A DNA stretch of 64,000 nucleotides from CAYMYN01 sp964394665 (GTDB lineage Bacteria; Planctomycetota; UBA1135; GCA-002686595): the NCBI GenBank assembly GCA_964394665.1, contig CAYMYN010000001.1, forward strand, positions 62,001 through 126,000. The letters are read 5' to 3'. Shown here piece by piece: positions 55,671 through 62,687 of this stretch. Position numbers and translations under genes: made by a program. Position 1 is the first letter of the stretch, and the number at the start of each line of letters is the position of its first letter. The notes under the pieces are model-generated. The model was not told where the DNA came from and searched no databases. It saw only the letters and a list, made by a program, of their open reading frames with translations.

Positions 55671-56936
55671 TCAAGTGCGAGCGCGTCCCAGGTGCCGGAG
55701 GCGTTCTTCGATCGTGCGCTGCAGGCGGCGCGATTGGCGTTCGGGGAGGCCGATCTCGGCGAGGCGCGGGAGGTGGCGTGGGAGGCGCTCGAGCAGGCGA
55801 TCCAGGACGCGCTCGATGGCCGCGGGGCGCAGGCCGTGGCGCTCGCCGAGGGCCAGGAAGTGGGCGCGGGCTAGGTCCTGGTCGCGGCCCTCGACCTCGA
55901 GGGCCTGGCGGTCGTCGCCGTAGGGCAGGGTCGAGAGGACGTCGTAGGCCGGGGAGAGGCGCGTGAGGGAATCGCAGGTCAGGAGCGAGATGTTCTTGCC
56001 GTGCAGGTCGCCGTCGGCGATCAGGTAGGCGAAGGCCAGGCGCTCGAGCAGGCGCAGGCGCTCGACCGGGGGGGCGCTGGCGTGCTCGAGGGATTCCATG
56101 ACCTCGCGGATCGCAAGCCGGTACTTGTCGGCCGGGTAGCGGTCGAGGAACTGCAGCGCGTCCTCGAGGTGCAGGCGCTCGAAGGGGCTCGGGGTTGCGC
56201 CGCCCGCGGGGGACGAGGGTCGCGGCCGGCGGTCGAAGCGCTCCACCAGCAGGCCCGCCTCCCCCGCGGCGTCGTGCACCAGGCGCACCTTCGCGGTGTC
56301 GATTCCGACGGCGCGCGCGAGGGCCATGAAGAAGGCCTCGTTGTCCACCAGGCGCGGGTGATCCGGAGGCGCGAGCTTGAGGAGATATTGGCGAGCGCCG
56401 GCGGGGGCGCGCACGGGGACGGTGATGCGCGCGGCGGAGAGCTTGGGCATGACGCCGGGAACGGCGACCGGCTCGCCCAGGCGCAGGTGATCCGCCAGCA
56501 GCTCGGCGAAGGTGGAGCGGGAGAGGGCGCGCGGATCGAGCCGCGGGATGGGCTCGGGCGCGGGCGGCTCGGCCTCGCCCGCGAGCGGCGTGACCCAGAC
56601 GTCGCCGATGGCGTCGCCGCCGCTCGCGGCCAGCAGCGTGAAGAGGTCATCGGAAGAGGTCTTGGCGCGCCGCACGAGGGCGGCGAGACGCAAGCCCTCG
56701 GGCAGGAGGCCGGCGAAGTAGGGGTGCAGGTTGACGCCGCGCACCTCGTAGGGCTCGGCGCGCACGGGCATGCGGAGAGCAATGCGGCGGCCCGGGGCGT
56801 CGCCGAGGGCGGCGTAGGCGGGCGAGTAGGCGAAGCGGGCGCCGGAGGGAGTGCGGCACAGCTCCCCCACCGGGTCGTCGCCCTTGTGGACACACAGGGC
56901 CTCGTTGAATCGAACCGGAAAGTCCGCGGGGCTCAA
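55671..56936 (-). CDS. hipA: HipA-family kinase toxin
   Basis: 421 residues from TTG at 56936; the antitoxin stop TGA overlaps it as TTGA, which fixes the start and implies coupling. HipA features: an N-terminal beta domain, the VPGVMPKLSAAR loop, ATP-lysine region QYLLKLAPP, catalytic GDLHGKN (Asp within DGDLHGKN) and the metal-binding SPAYDVLS. HipA kinases phosphorylate aminoacyl-tRNA synthetases and cause growth arrest. Part of the two-gene hipBA module that separates the sugar permeases from their ATPase. Confidence 0.92.
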   Translation of the reverse strand: MSPADFPVRFNEALCVHKGDDPVGELCRTPSGARFAYSPAYAALGDAPGRRIALRMPVRAEPYEVRGVNLHPYFAGLLPEGLRLAALVRRAKTSSDDLFTLLAASGGDAIGDVWVTPLAGEAEPPAPEPIPRLDPRALSRSTFAELLADHLRLGEPVAVPGVMPKLSAARITVPVRAPAGARQYLLKLAPPDHPRLVDNEAFFMALARAVGIDTAKVRLVHDAAGEAGLLVERFDRRPRPSSPAGGATPSPFERLHLEDALQFLDRYPADKYRLAIREVMESLEHASAPPVERLRLLERLAFAYLIADGDLHGKNISLLTCDSLTRLSPAYDVLSTLPYGDDRQALEVEGRDQDLARAHFLALGERHGLRPAAIERVLDRLLERLPRHLPRLAEIGLPERQSRRLQRTIEERLRHLGRART

Positions 56937-57208
56937 CTGCCGCCCTCCGCGCCCTCCGCCAAGCCCACGATTCCGCCCTGGCCGGGACCGAGGCGCAGCT
57001 CGAGGCCCAGCACAGCGAGAACGGACAAGACCTTGTCCAGGCGCACGGTGGGCTTGCCGCGCTCGAGCTCGTACAGGAAGGCCAGGCCGACCCCGGCCAG
57101 GTCCGCGAGCTGGGCCTGGGTCAGGGCCAGCTTCTTCCGGCGCCCACGGACCGCGGCGGCGAGGGCGGGGATCGGGGCCTGTTTTCTATGCGATCGCATG
57201 GATCCCAT
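56933..57208 (-). CDS. hipB: HipB-family antitoxin / transcriptional repressor
   Basis: 91 residues from ATG at 57208, or 88 from the in-frame ATG at 57199. An HTH_3 domain spans the middle (LTQAQLADLAGVGLAFLYEL then ERGKPTVRLDKVL). HipB neutralises HipA and represses the operon through upstream palindromes; three candidate operators are present (57188-57199, 57255-57284, 57316-57345), the first overlapping the start region. The C-terminal glycine-rich tail is disordered in homologues. Confidence 0.88.
   Translation of the reverse strand: MGSMRSHRKQAPIPALAAAVRGRRKKLALTQAQLADLAGVGLAFLYELERGKPTVRLDKVLSVLAVLGLELRLGPGQGGIVGLAEGAEGGS
57188..57199. promoter_or_regulatory. Candidate HipB operator 1
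   Basis: ATGCGATCGCAT is a perfect 12-bp palindrome overlapping the hipB start. It shares the GCGATCGC core with the other two sites; the outer half-site on one side reads GATCC, the other is degenerate. Confidence 0.7.
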
Positions 57209-57254
57209 CAGGATCGGCCCGACCGATGGCTTGGCGAGGAAGAAACCGAGGAAA

Positions 57255-57284
57255 ATTCCATGCGAACGCAGAGATCCTGACGGG
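57255..57284. promoter_or_regulatory. Candidate HipB operator 2 (direct-repeat copy)
   Basis: The 30 bases repeat the third site at about 25 of 30 positions, 61 bases away. The core is GCGAACGC instead of GCGATCGC, so this copy is imperfect. Located upstream of hipB. Confidence 0.65.
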
Positions 57285-57315
57285 CCAGCCCGAGGTGCGG
57301 ACCAGGCGGGGCCGT

Positions 57316-57345
57316 AATCCATGCGATCGCAAGGATTCTGACGGG
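57316..57345. promoter_or_regulatory. Candidate HipB operator 3, near-perfect palindrome
   Basis: AATCC, 12 bases, then GGATT (57316-57337) are symmetric about the same centre as the GCGATCGC core; 20 of 22 bases obey the palindrome. The outer motif recalls the TATCC-N8-GGATA type of E. coli HipB sites, but with a longer spacer. Confidence 0.75.
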
Positions 57346-57453
57346 TAAGCCGGGGGCCGGGTGCGTGCGGGCGGAGGGATGGAGCGCTGGGCGGGGGTCG
57401 CGCCGGGAGCTTCAGGGGGGACGGCCGGCAGCCGGGTGGAGCCCGGGCGACGC

Positions 57454-58236
57454 TCAGCCGGGTGCCAGCGCGAAGCACGCGCCGACCGGGTCCTGGACGG
57501 CGGCGTAGGTCGGTTGGCCGTCCAGGCCCTGCAGGGTCCGAAGCACCTGGCCGCCCTCGGCCTCCACGCGGCGCAGGCTCTCGGCGAGGTCGCCCACGGG
57601 GAGGTAGAGCATCCAGACCGGCGGCAGGCCCGCGTTGACGCCGCGCGCGTGGCAGATGCCGGCGGCCGGCTCGCCGTCGGAGCGCAGCAGGTTGAAGTCG
57701 GCGTAGGGCTCGCCGTCGTGCTCCATCTCGACCGGCTGCGCGGACCAGCCGATCACCCGGCGATAGAAGTCGCGCAGCGCGGGGGCGTCGGGGACGGTCA
57801 GGTCGAGCCAGGCGATCGAGCCCACCGCCGAAGGGGTCGGGTCGAGGGCGGGGAGGGCCTCGGCGGGCACCACCGGGATGATTCCGAAAGCCGCTCCGCG
57901 CGGGTCGAGCAGCACCGCCCACTGGCTCGACCCACTCTCGTCCTGGGAGTGCATCAGGGCCTGGCCGCCCAGCTCGGTCGCGAGCCGCACGCTGTCCGCG
58001 ACGTCGGCGACCTGGATGTGCGGCATCCACTGCTGGGGCAGGCGCTCGTACTCGGGGATGCGCTCCCCCAGGCCGATCACGGGCAGGCCCAGGTTGTTCA
58101 TCAGGTCCTCGCGCCAGAGGGGGCTCGGCCCCGTGCTGAGCACGCGCGAGTAGAAACGCACCTCGCGCCCGTGCTCGGGAACGGCGATGTCGGCGCTGCA
58201 CACGGCCCCGACCCCGGAAACGAACGGTCCACCCAT
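57454..58236 (-). CDS. Two-domain VOC (glyoxalase/bleomycin-resistance fold) protein
   Basis: 260 residues from ATG at 58236. Two tandem vicinal-oxygen-chelate domains, the second beginning around GSIAWLDLTVPDAPALRDFY. Metal-binding positions (H/E) are not secure, so enzyme function is open. Such proteins include glyoxalases, extradiol dioxygenases and immunity proteins. Confidence 0.85.
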   Translation of the reverse strand: MGGPFVSGVGAVCSADIAVPEHGREVRFYSRVLSTGPSPLWREDLMNNLGLPVIGLGERIPEYERLPQQWMPHIQVADVADSVRLATELGGQALMHSQDESGSSQWAVLLDPRGAAFGIIPVVPAEALPALDPTPSAVGSIAWLDLTVPDAPALRDFYRRVIGWSAQPVEMEHDGEPYADFNLLRSDGEPAAGICHARGVNAGLPPVWMLYLPVGDLAESLRRVEAEGGQVLRTLQGLDGQPTYAAVQDPVGACFALAPG

Positions 58237-58455
58237 GGTCTGGCTCCAGTCTGGTTCTCCCCTCGCCCGGGCCATGGTCCCCGACCGCGCCGTGGACGTC
58301 CAGGGAAGCGTCGCCGGTCCGCGGGCGAGGTCCACGGGTCCCGCGGGCCCGTCCCGGGGAGCCCGAATCGTGGCCGGGGCGGGGGCGGGCCCAAGCATCC
58401 GGCGCGGGTCTTTGCCAGGATCTCCAGCCCACGCCCCGCTCCCCCGGCATCCGAC

Positions 58456-59532
58456 GTGACCTTCCTCGCCCTCCGTTCCCTCTCGAAGACGTTTGCCGAC
58501 GGCACGCCCGCGGTGCGGGGGGTCGATCTCGAGGTGAACGAGGGCGAGTTCATCGTCCTGCTCGGCCCCTCGGGCTGCGGCAAGACGACGACCCTGCGCA
58601 TGGTGGCGGGTCTCGAGACGGCGAGCGCGGGCGCGATCGTGCTCGACGGCCGCGACGTGACGGCCCTGCGCCCTTCCGAGCGCGACGTCGGTTTCGTCTT
58701 CCAGTTCTACGCCCTCTATCCGCACCTCACGGTGCTCGAGAACATCGCCTTCCCCCTGCGCTCCACGGGCACGCCCGCCGCCGCCGCCCGCGGCGCCGCG
58801 CGGGAGCTGGCCGCTCGCCTGGGCCTGGCGGATCTCCTCGCGCGCCACCCCCGCGAGCTCTCCGGCGGCGACCAACAGCGCGTGGCCCTGGCCCGCGCCA
58901 TGGTGCGCACGCCGCGCCTCTTCCTGATGGACGAGCCCCTGGGCACGCTCGACGCCGACCGGCGCCTGGAGAGCGCCGAGTTCTTGCGCGCCCGCCAACT
59001 CGAATCCGCCACCACGACCCTCTACGTGACCCACGACCAGGAGGAAGCCCTGCACCTGGCCGACCGCATCGTGGTGATGGAATCCGGCCGCGTGCGCCAA
59101 ATCGGCACGCCCTCCGAAATCTACGACCACCCCGCCGACCTCTTCGTCGCGCGCTTCGTCGGCAGCCCCGGGATGAACTTCATCGAGGGCCGCGTGCAGC
59201 CGAGCGGCGCCTCCCTCGCCTTCGCGCCCGCGGCCGGCGGCGAGCCGCTCCCCCTCCCGGCCCTCAGCGCGCCCCTGCCCGAGGGCCCGCTCCTCCTCGG
59301 CGTCCGCCCCGAGCACCTGCGCCCCGATCCCGCCGGTCCCCTGCGCGCCAAGGTCCGGATCGACGAGTACCTCGGCGCCTGGCGCAACCTGCACCTCGAA
59401 ACTCCCATCGGCCCGCTGATCGCCCGCGACTCCGCCGGCCCATCCCCTTCCACCGGCGAGGAGCTGGGCCTCACCCTCGACCCCGCCCACGCGCGCCTGT
59501 TCGACCCTACCAGCGGCCTCCGCTTGGCGTGA
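58456..59532 (+). CDS. ABC sugar transporter ATPase (UgpC/MalK-type)
   Basis: 358 residues from GTG at 58456. Walker A GPSGCGKTT (37-45), Q-loop in FVFQFYALYPHL, signature LSGGDQQR (135-142; D where Q is usual), Walker B LFLMDEP (155-161), H-loop YVTHDQEEAL, and a C-terminal TOBE-like domain that is typical of CUT1 ATPases. Its likely partners are the permeases at 53040-54790, which have no ATPase of their own. Confidence 0.92.
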   Translation: MTFLALRSLSKTFADGTPAVRGVDLEVNEGEFIVLLGPSGCGKTTTLRMVAGLETASAGAIVLDGRDVTALRPSERDVGFVFQFYALYPHLTVLENIAFPLRSTGTPAAAARGAARELAARLGLADLLARHPRELSGGDQQRVALARAMVRTPRLFLMDEPLGTLDADRRLESAEFLRARQLESATTTLYVTHDQEEALHLADRIVVMESGRVRQIGTPSEIYDHPADLFVARFVGSPGMNFIEGRVQPSGASLAFAPAAGGEPLPLPALSAPLPEGPLLLGVRPEHLRPDPAGPLRAKVRIDEYLGAWRNLHLETPIGPLIARDSAGPSPSTGEELGLTLDPAHARLFDPTSGLRLA

Positions 59533-59606
59533 ACGCGCCACGTTTCGAGAGCGCCCCTTTCGGCATCTGGGTCTCGGGACGCCGCGGGGTCGCGCGGCGA
59601 CATGGG

Positions 59607-59957
59607 TCAGGAGCGCAGGATCTTCTCCATGCTCTTGCCCTTCGCGAGCTCGTCGATCAGCTTGTCCAGGCAACGGATTCGGCGCATGAGGGGATCGGCG
59701 ATCTCCTCGACGCGCACGCCGCACACGACGCCCTGGATGAGCGGGAGATTCGGATTCAGGGCGGGGGCCCGCGCGAAGAAGGTCTCGAAGTCGCTCCCCT
59801 GATCGATCTCGCGCTGCAAGCCGGCCTGGTCGTAGCCCGTCAGCCAGCGCAGGATCTGGTCCACCTCTGCCTTCGTCCGCCCCTTGCGCTCCGCCTTCTG
59901 CACGTACAGCGGATACACCTTGGCGAACGGCATCGCGAAGATCCTGTGCTCGGGCAT
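59607..59957 (-). CDS. DUF2200 protein
   Basis: 116 residues from ATG at 59957. Highly similar in layout to DUF2200 proteins: FAMPFAKVYPLYVQKAERKG, QILRWLTGYDQAGL and the end ELAKGKSMEKILR. Cytoplasmic, function unknown. Confidence 0.88.
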   Translation of the reverse strand: MPEHRIFAMPFAKVYPLYVQKAERKGRTKAEVDQILRWLTGYDQAGLQREIDQGSDFETFFARAPALNPNLPLIQGVVCGVRVEEIADPLMRRIRCLDKLIDELAKGKSMEKILRS

Positions 59958-60181
59958 CGTCCTGGCTCCGGGGACCCGGTTTCTCCGCTGGCCCGACCAG
60001 CTTGGGGAAACGCGGGATCGGGAGTGTAGGGGTCCTATCCCACCCGGGCAACCTGGCCCTGGCCCGGCGGGAGGATCCGGCCGAGCGGCGCAGCGCCGGA
60101 CCGCGCGGCACGGCCCCGGTCCAGGACGCTCGATGTTCGGTGCCCACGGCGCGCCGGAGCGGCCCACGGGACGCGATCGAT

Positions 60182-60571
60182 TCACAGGAGGCGTTCCAGC
60201 TTGCCCTTGCGGCGCACCAGGTTTTTGTAGTCCCACTGGATCTCGCGCGCCTTTGCGAGCCAGCGCTCCAAGTCCTTCTTCTTCACCTGGGAAACCGCCG
60301 TGTAGCGGACTTCGGCGGCTTTGAAGGTGCCCTCCTTCTTCAGCCCCTCTTCCTCGAACGACTGACCACTCCAGAAGAGCAGCCGGACGCAGCCCTTCAG
60401 CTTGCTGTATCCGACGATCGGATTGCCGTCCAGGAACCACACCGGATGGGCGTGCCAGATCTTGTTCTCCGCCTCCGGCAGCCCCCGGTCGATCTCCCGG
60501 GCCAGCAGGTCGCACACCTTGCGGTCGTCCGGGGCCTGGGCGGCGTTGTACGTCTTGGTGTCAGCGTGCAT
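60182..60571 (-). CDS. DUF1801 protein
   Basis: 129 residues from ATG at 60571 (a GTG directly upstream is an alternative). Pattern fits DUF1801: IWHAHPVWFLDGNPIVGYS, GCVRLLFWSGQSF and ERWLAKAREIQWDYKNL. No established function. Co-directional with the DUF2200 gene. Confidence 0.82.
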   Translation of the reverse strand: MHADTKTYNAAQAPDDRKVCDLLAREIDRGLPEAENKIWHAHPVWFLDGNPIVGYSKLKGCVRLLFWSGQSFEEEGLKKEGTFKAAEVRYTAVSQVKKKDLERWLAKAREIQWDYKNLVRRKGKLERLL

Positions 60572-60812
60572 CACGATCCCCCAGCCTGGGGCACTCGAGC
60601 CGTTCCCGTCGATCCTCCCCGTTCCCCGTTCGCACGAGCGCCTGTCGTTCGACCACGGAACGTGCGTCCCATCCTACCGCTCGTGAGCCTCGCCGAGGGC
60701 CGTTGAGAGGTGCTGCCCAGGATCCGTGGGGCCAATCAGGAAGGCGGCCCCGGCCCGTGTGTTCCGGTAGATCCCGGATCGGGTGCTGCCACAACTCTCC
60801 TGGGAGAGCCCC

Positions 60813-60840
60813 TTGACGCGCCTCACGGGGGGGGTAATCT
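60813..60840 (+). promoter_or_regulatory. Candidate sigma70 promoter
   Basis: TTGACG (60813-60818) is followed by a 16-base spacer and TAATCT (60835-60840). The -35 is good, the -10 only fair. It would give a leader of about 110 bases before the cysteine-rich gene. Confidence 0.4.
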
Positions 60841-60855
60841 CCCAGCCAGGGGGGA

Positions 60856-60871
60856 GGTCGAACGATCGACC
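60856..60871. repeat. Inverted repeat GGTCGA-ACGA-TCGACC
   Basis: Six-base perfect arms with a four-base loop, lying just downstream of the candidate promoter. Could be an operator or a leader hairpin. Confidence 0.4.
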
Positions 60872-60919
60872 GTCAACCTTGCTCGCGCGGGAGGGAACTC
60901 AGGGAGGCCCGGGAGTCTC

Positions 60920-60940
60920 CTCGTTGCGCTCGACAACGAG
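60920..60940. repeat. Inverted repeat just upstream of the ribosome-binding site
   Basis: CTCGTTG and CAACGAG with a seven-base loop, four bases before AGGAG. Possibly a leader hairpin affecting translation. Confidence 0.45.
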
Positions 60941-60954
60941 ACCAGGAGAAAGCG

Positions 60955-61296
60955 ATCAGAAACGTCCTGTTTGCCACCTTCCTCATGGCCGGCCTTGCGG
61001 CCGCCCTGCCCCCGGATCAGGAGCCGGGTGACCCCCAGCCGCCGCGGGCCTGCGAGGCCAACACCGGCCTTGCTTGCCGCACGCTGATCATCAACTGCGG
61101 CTCGTCCAGCAACACATGCTACTACTGCAACGCAAGAGGAAGGCACGCGGGATGCACGGGTCAGGTGAATCAGTCTTGTGACATGGCGCTCGAGCAGACC
61201 TCCTGCGGGAAGTTGTTCATCGCCGAGTGCTACAACGGCGCCTGCGGCGCCTTCAGCGACAGCGGCGGGCAGTGCACCAAGGCCGTGTGCCAGTAG
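60955..61296 (+). CDS. Exported 12-cysteine small protein, apparent ATC start
   Basis: 113 residues if translation begins at ATC 60955, preceded by AGGAG at 60944-60948; the first residues then read MRNVLFATFLMAGLAAAL, a normal signal peptide. The canonical ATG at 60985 would leave only a seven-residue hydrophobic stub, so it is less likely. Either a rare ATC start, or an ATG changed by sequencing or mutation. The mature part has 12 cysteines in about 85 residues (ACEANTGLACR ... NTCYYCN ... SCGKLFIAEC). A disulfide-rich secreted protein of unknown role. Confidence 0.65.
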   Translation: MRNVLFATFLMAGLAAALPPDQEPGDPQPPRACEANTGLACRTLIINCGSSSNTCYYCNARGRHAGCTGQVNQSCDMALEQTSCGKLFIAECYNGACGAFSDSGGQCTKAVCQ

Positions 61297-61452
61297 GGCG
61301 TCGCCGGAAGCCCGCACCCACACGCGCTATCGTCGGCTGCAAGAACCCGAGCAGCGGATCGGCGCTCGACGAGTGCGATCCGCTGCGGTTCGCCCGACAC
61401 CAACGGCAGCAGACAGGGTGCAACACGCGGGGGTTGCGGACCAGGGATCCAG

Positions 61453-62526
61453 ATGATCATCCTCCTGTACAGCCTACACACCTTGACGCTCGGACTGCCG
61501 GCCCAGCCTTCAAGGAGCGGCCCCTGCGACGCGCAGGAGATCTACGACCAGTTCCTGATCGCTCAAGAGGCGCGCCAACTGGTTCTCCGCCAACATCGCA
61601 TCACCTTCACCGAGCGATCCGTCCGCATGACCGACCACAGGCCGCTGGGTGCCGCGGCCGGATACGTCGATTTCTCCGGGAACCGCGAGAAATGGGTGCG
61701 GTGGGACATACCGGCCGTGGCGAGCGCTGCGATCCACGCGATCGAGTGCCCCGTGGCCTTTGCCGAGCGCGCCCGCGACATCGTCCGCCCGAACGTCGAC
61801 ATCAGCGATGGAACTCAGACGGTCTTGCTTGCACCCGTCGGCTCCAAGCCCAAGCACTGGGATGGACTTCTGGTTGAAGGGCTCAGCCCCGTGATTCGCC
61901 GTGGCGCTCTGAACTGCGGTGTCCTCTTCTATGAGCAGTGGGTGACGAGTTTCCTCTCGCGTCACCAAGCAAAGGAGTGTGCCACGCAAGACAACGGACT
62001 GACAAGGCTGACCCTTGTTCCGAACTCGGACCCCGGCGGGCCACGGTCCTTGCAGATCGACATCGATGATGACCTCTTCTGTCACTCCATGGTGATAAGA
62101 ATGAACGGTTCCCCGCGGGTGGAGGCGCACGTCGACACACGAACCCTTGTCCTGGGAGAACCGGTGCCGGCGACAGGGCACGTCCTGTTTCACTACGAGA
62201 CCCCCGTGCTACTCCGGGCCGAACTGCACTACGCACCGAGCGCGGGGCTCGTCGAGGAGTCCTACCTGGAGACGCTACCGAGCGAGATCCACGAGCTCGG
62301 GGGGACCGCTTCGGTCACGGATCAAGCGGGACGGTTCATCCGGCACCTGCGGGCCCCAGGCGAGGTCGATCCACCGCAGCAAGATTCGATTCCCCAGACG
62401 CCCCCGGCCGTCGAGGCTACCGAGCCCGACGGAGAGCGACCCAAGGGCAACTGGACCGGTCCCCTCGCCGCCGGCGTGGCCTCGATCGCCGCGGTCGCTC
62501 TCTTCCTTGCGTTACGCCGTCGCTGA
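61453..62526 (+). CDS. Exported protein with C-terminal anchor helix
   Basis: 357 residues from ATG at 61453. A leader at the N-terminus, a globular middle with no recognised family, and a C-terminal transmembrane helix followed by three arginines (LAAGVASIAAVALFLALRRR), as in sorting-type anchors. Codon third positions are less GC-rich than in most neighbours. Follows the cysteine-rich gene by about 156 bases and may belong to the same unit. Confidence 0.72.
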   Translation: MIILLYSLHTLTLGLPAQPSRSGPCDAQEIYDQFLIAQEARQLVLRQHRITFTERSVRMTDHRPLGAAAGYVDFSGNREKWVRWDIPAVASAAIHAIECPVAFAERARDIVRPNVDISDGTQTVLLAPVGSKPKHWDGLLVEGLSPVIRRGALNCGVLFYEQWVTSFLSRHQAKECATQDNGLTRLTLVPNSDPGGPRSLQIDIDDDLFCHSMVIRMNGSPRVEAHVDTRTLVLGEPVPATGHVLFHYETPVLLRAELHYAPSAGLVEESYLETLPSEIHELGGTASVTDQAGRFIRHLRAPGEVDPPQQDSIPQTPPAVEATEPDGERPKGNWTGPLAAGVASIAAVALFLALRRR

Positions 62527-62687
62527 GCCGCGACCACAGCCCAGAGAAGGTCCCGCGCATCCGCGACGCGGCGAACCCGGCTGGTCACAGAATCCGGACA
62601 GGACAGCAACCTCGGGAACAAGAAGGGCTAGTCGCTGCCGGGTCACCCCGTCGCGCATCGAGGATCCACGGGCCCTACCCCCCGACC

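Larger units (their letters stand above)
60575..60954. other. Intergenic region, promoter and hairpins of the cysteine-rich gene
   Basis: No credible open frame in 380 bases. Holds a candidate sigma70 promoter at 60813-60840 and two short inverted repeats at 60856-60871 and 60920-60940, plus the ribosome-binding AGGAG at 60944-60948. Confidence 0.6.

Noticed and set aside
57190..57330. GCGATCGC as the cyanobacterial HIP1 palindrome
   Set aside because: Seen only as part of the hipBA upstream sites here; the wider symmetric arms explain it better.
60076..60100. TCCGGC/GCCGGA inverted repeat after the DUF1801 gene
   Set aside because: Short arms in GC-rich DNA and no T-tract; too weak to list as a terminator.
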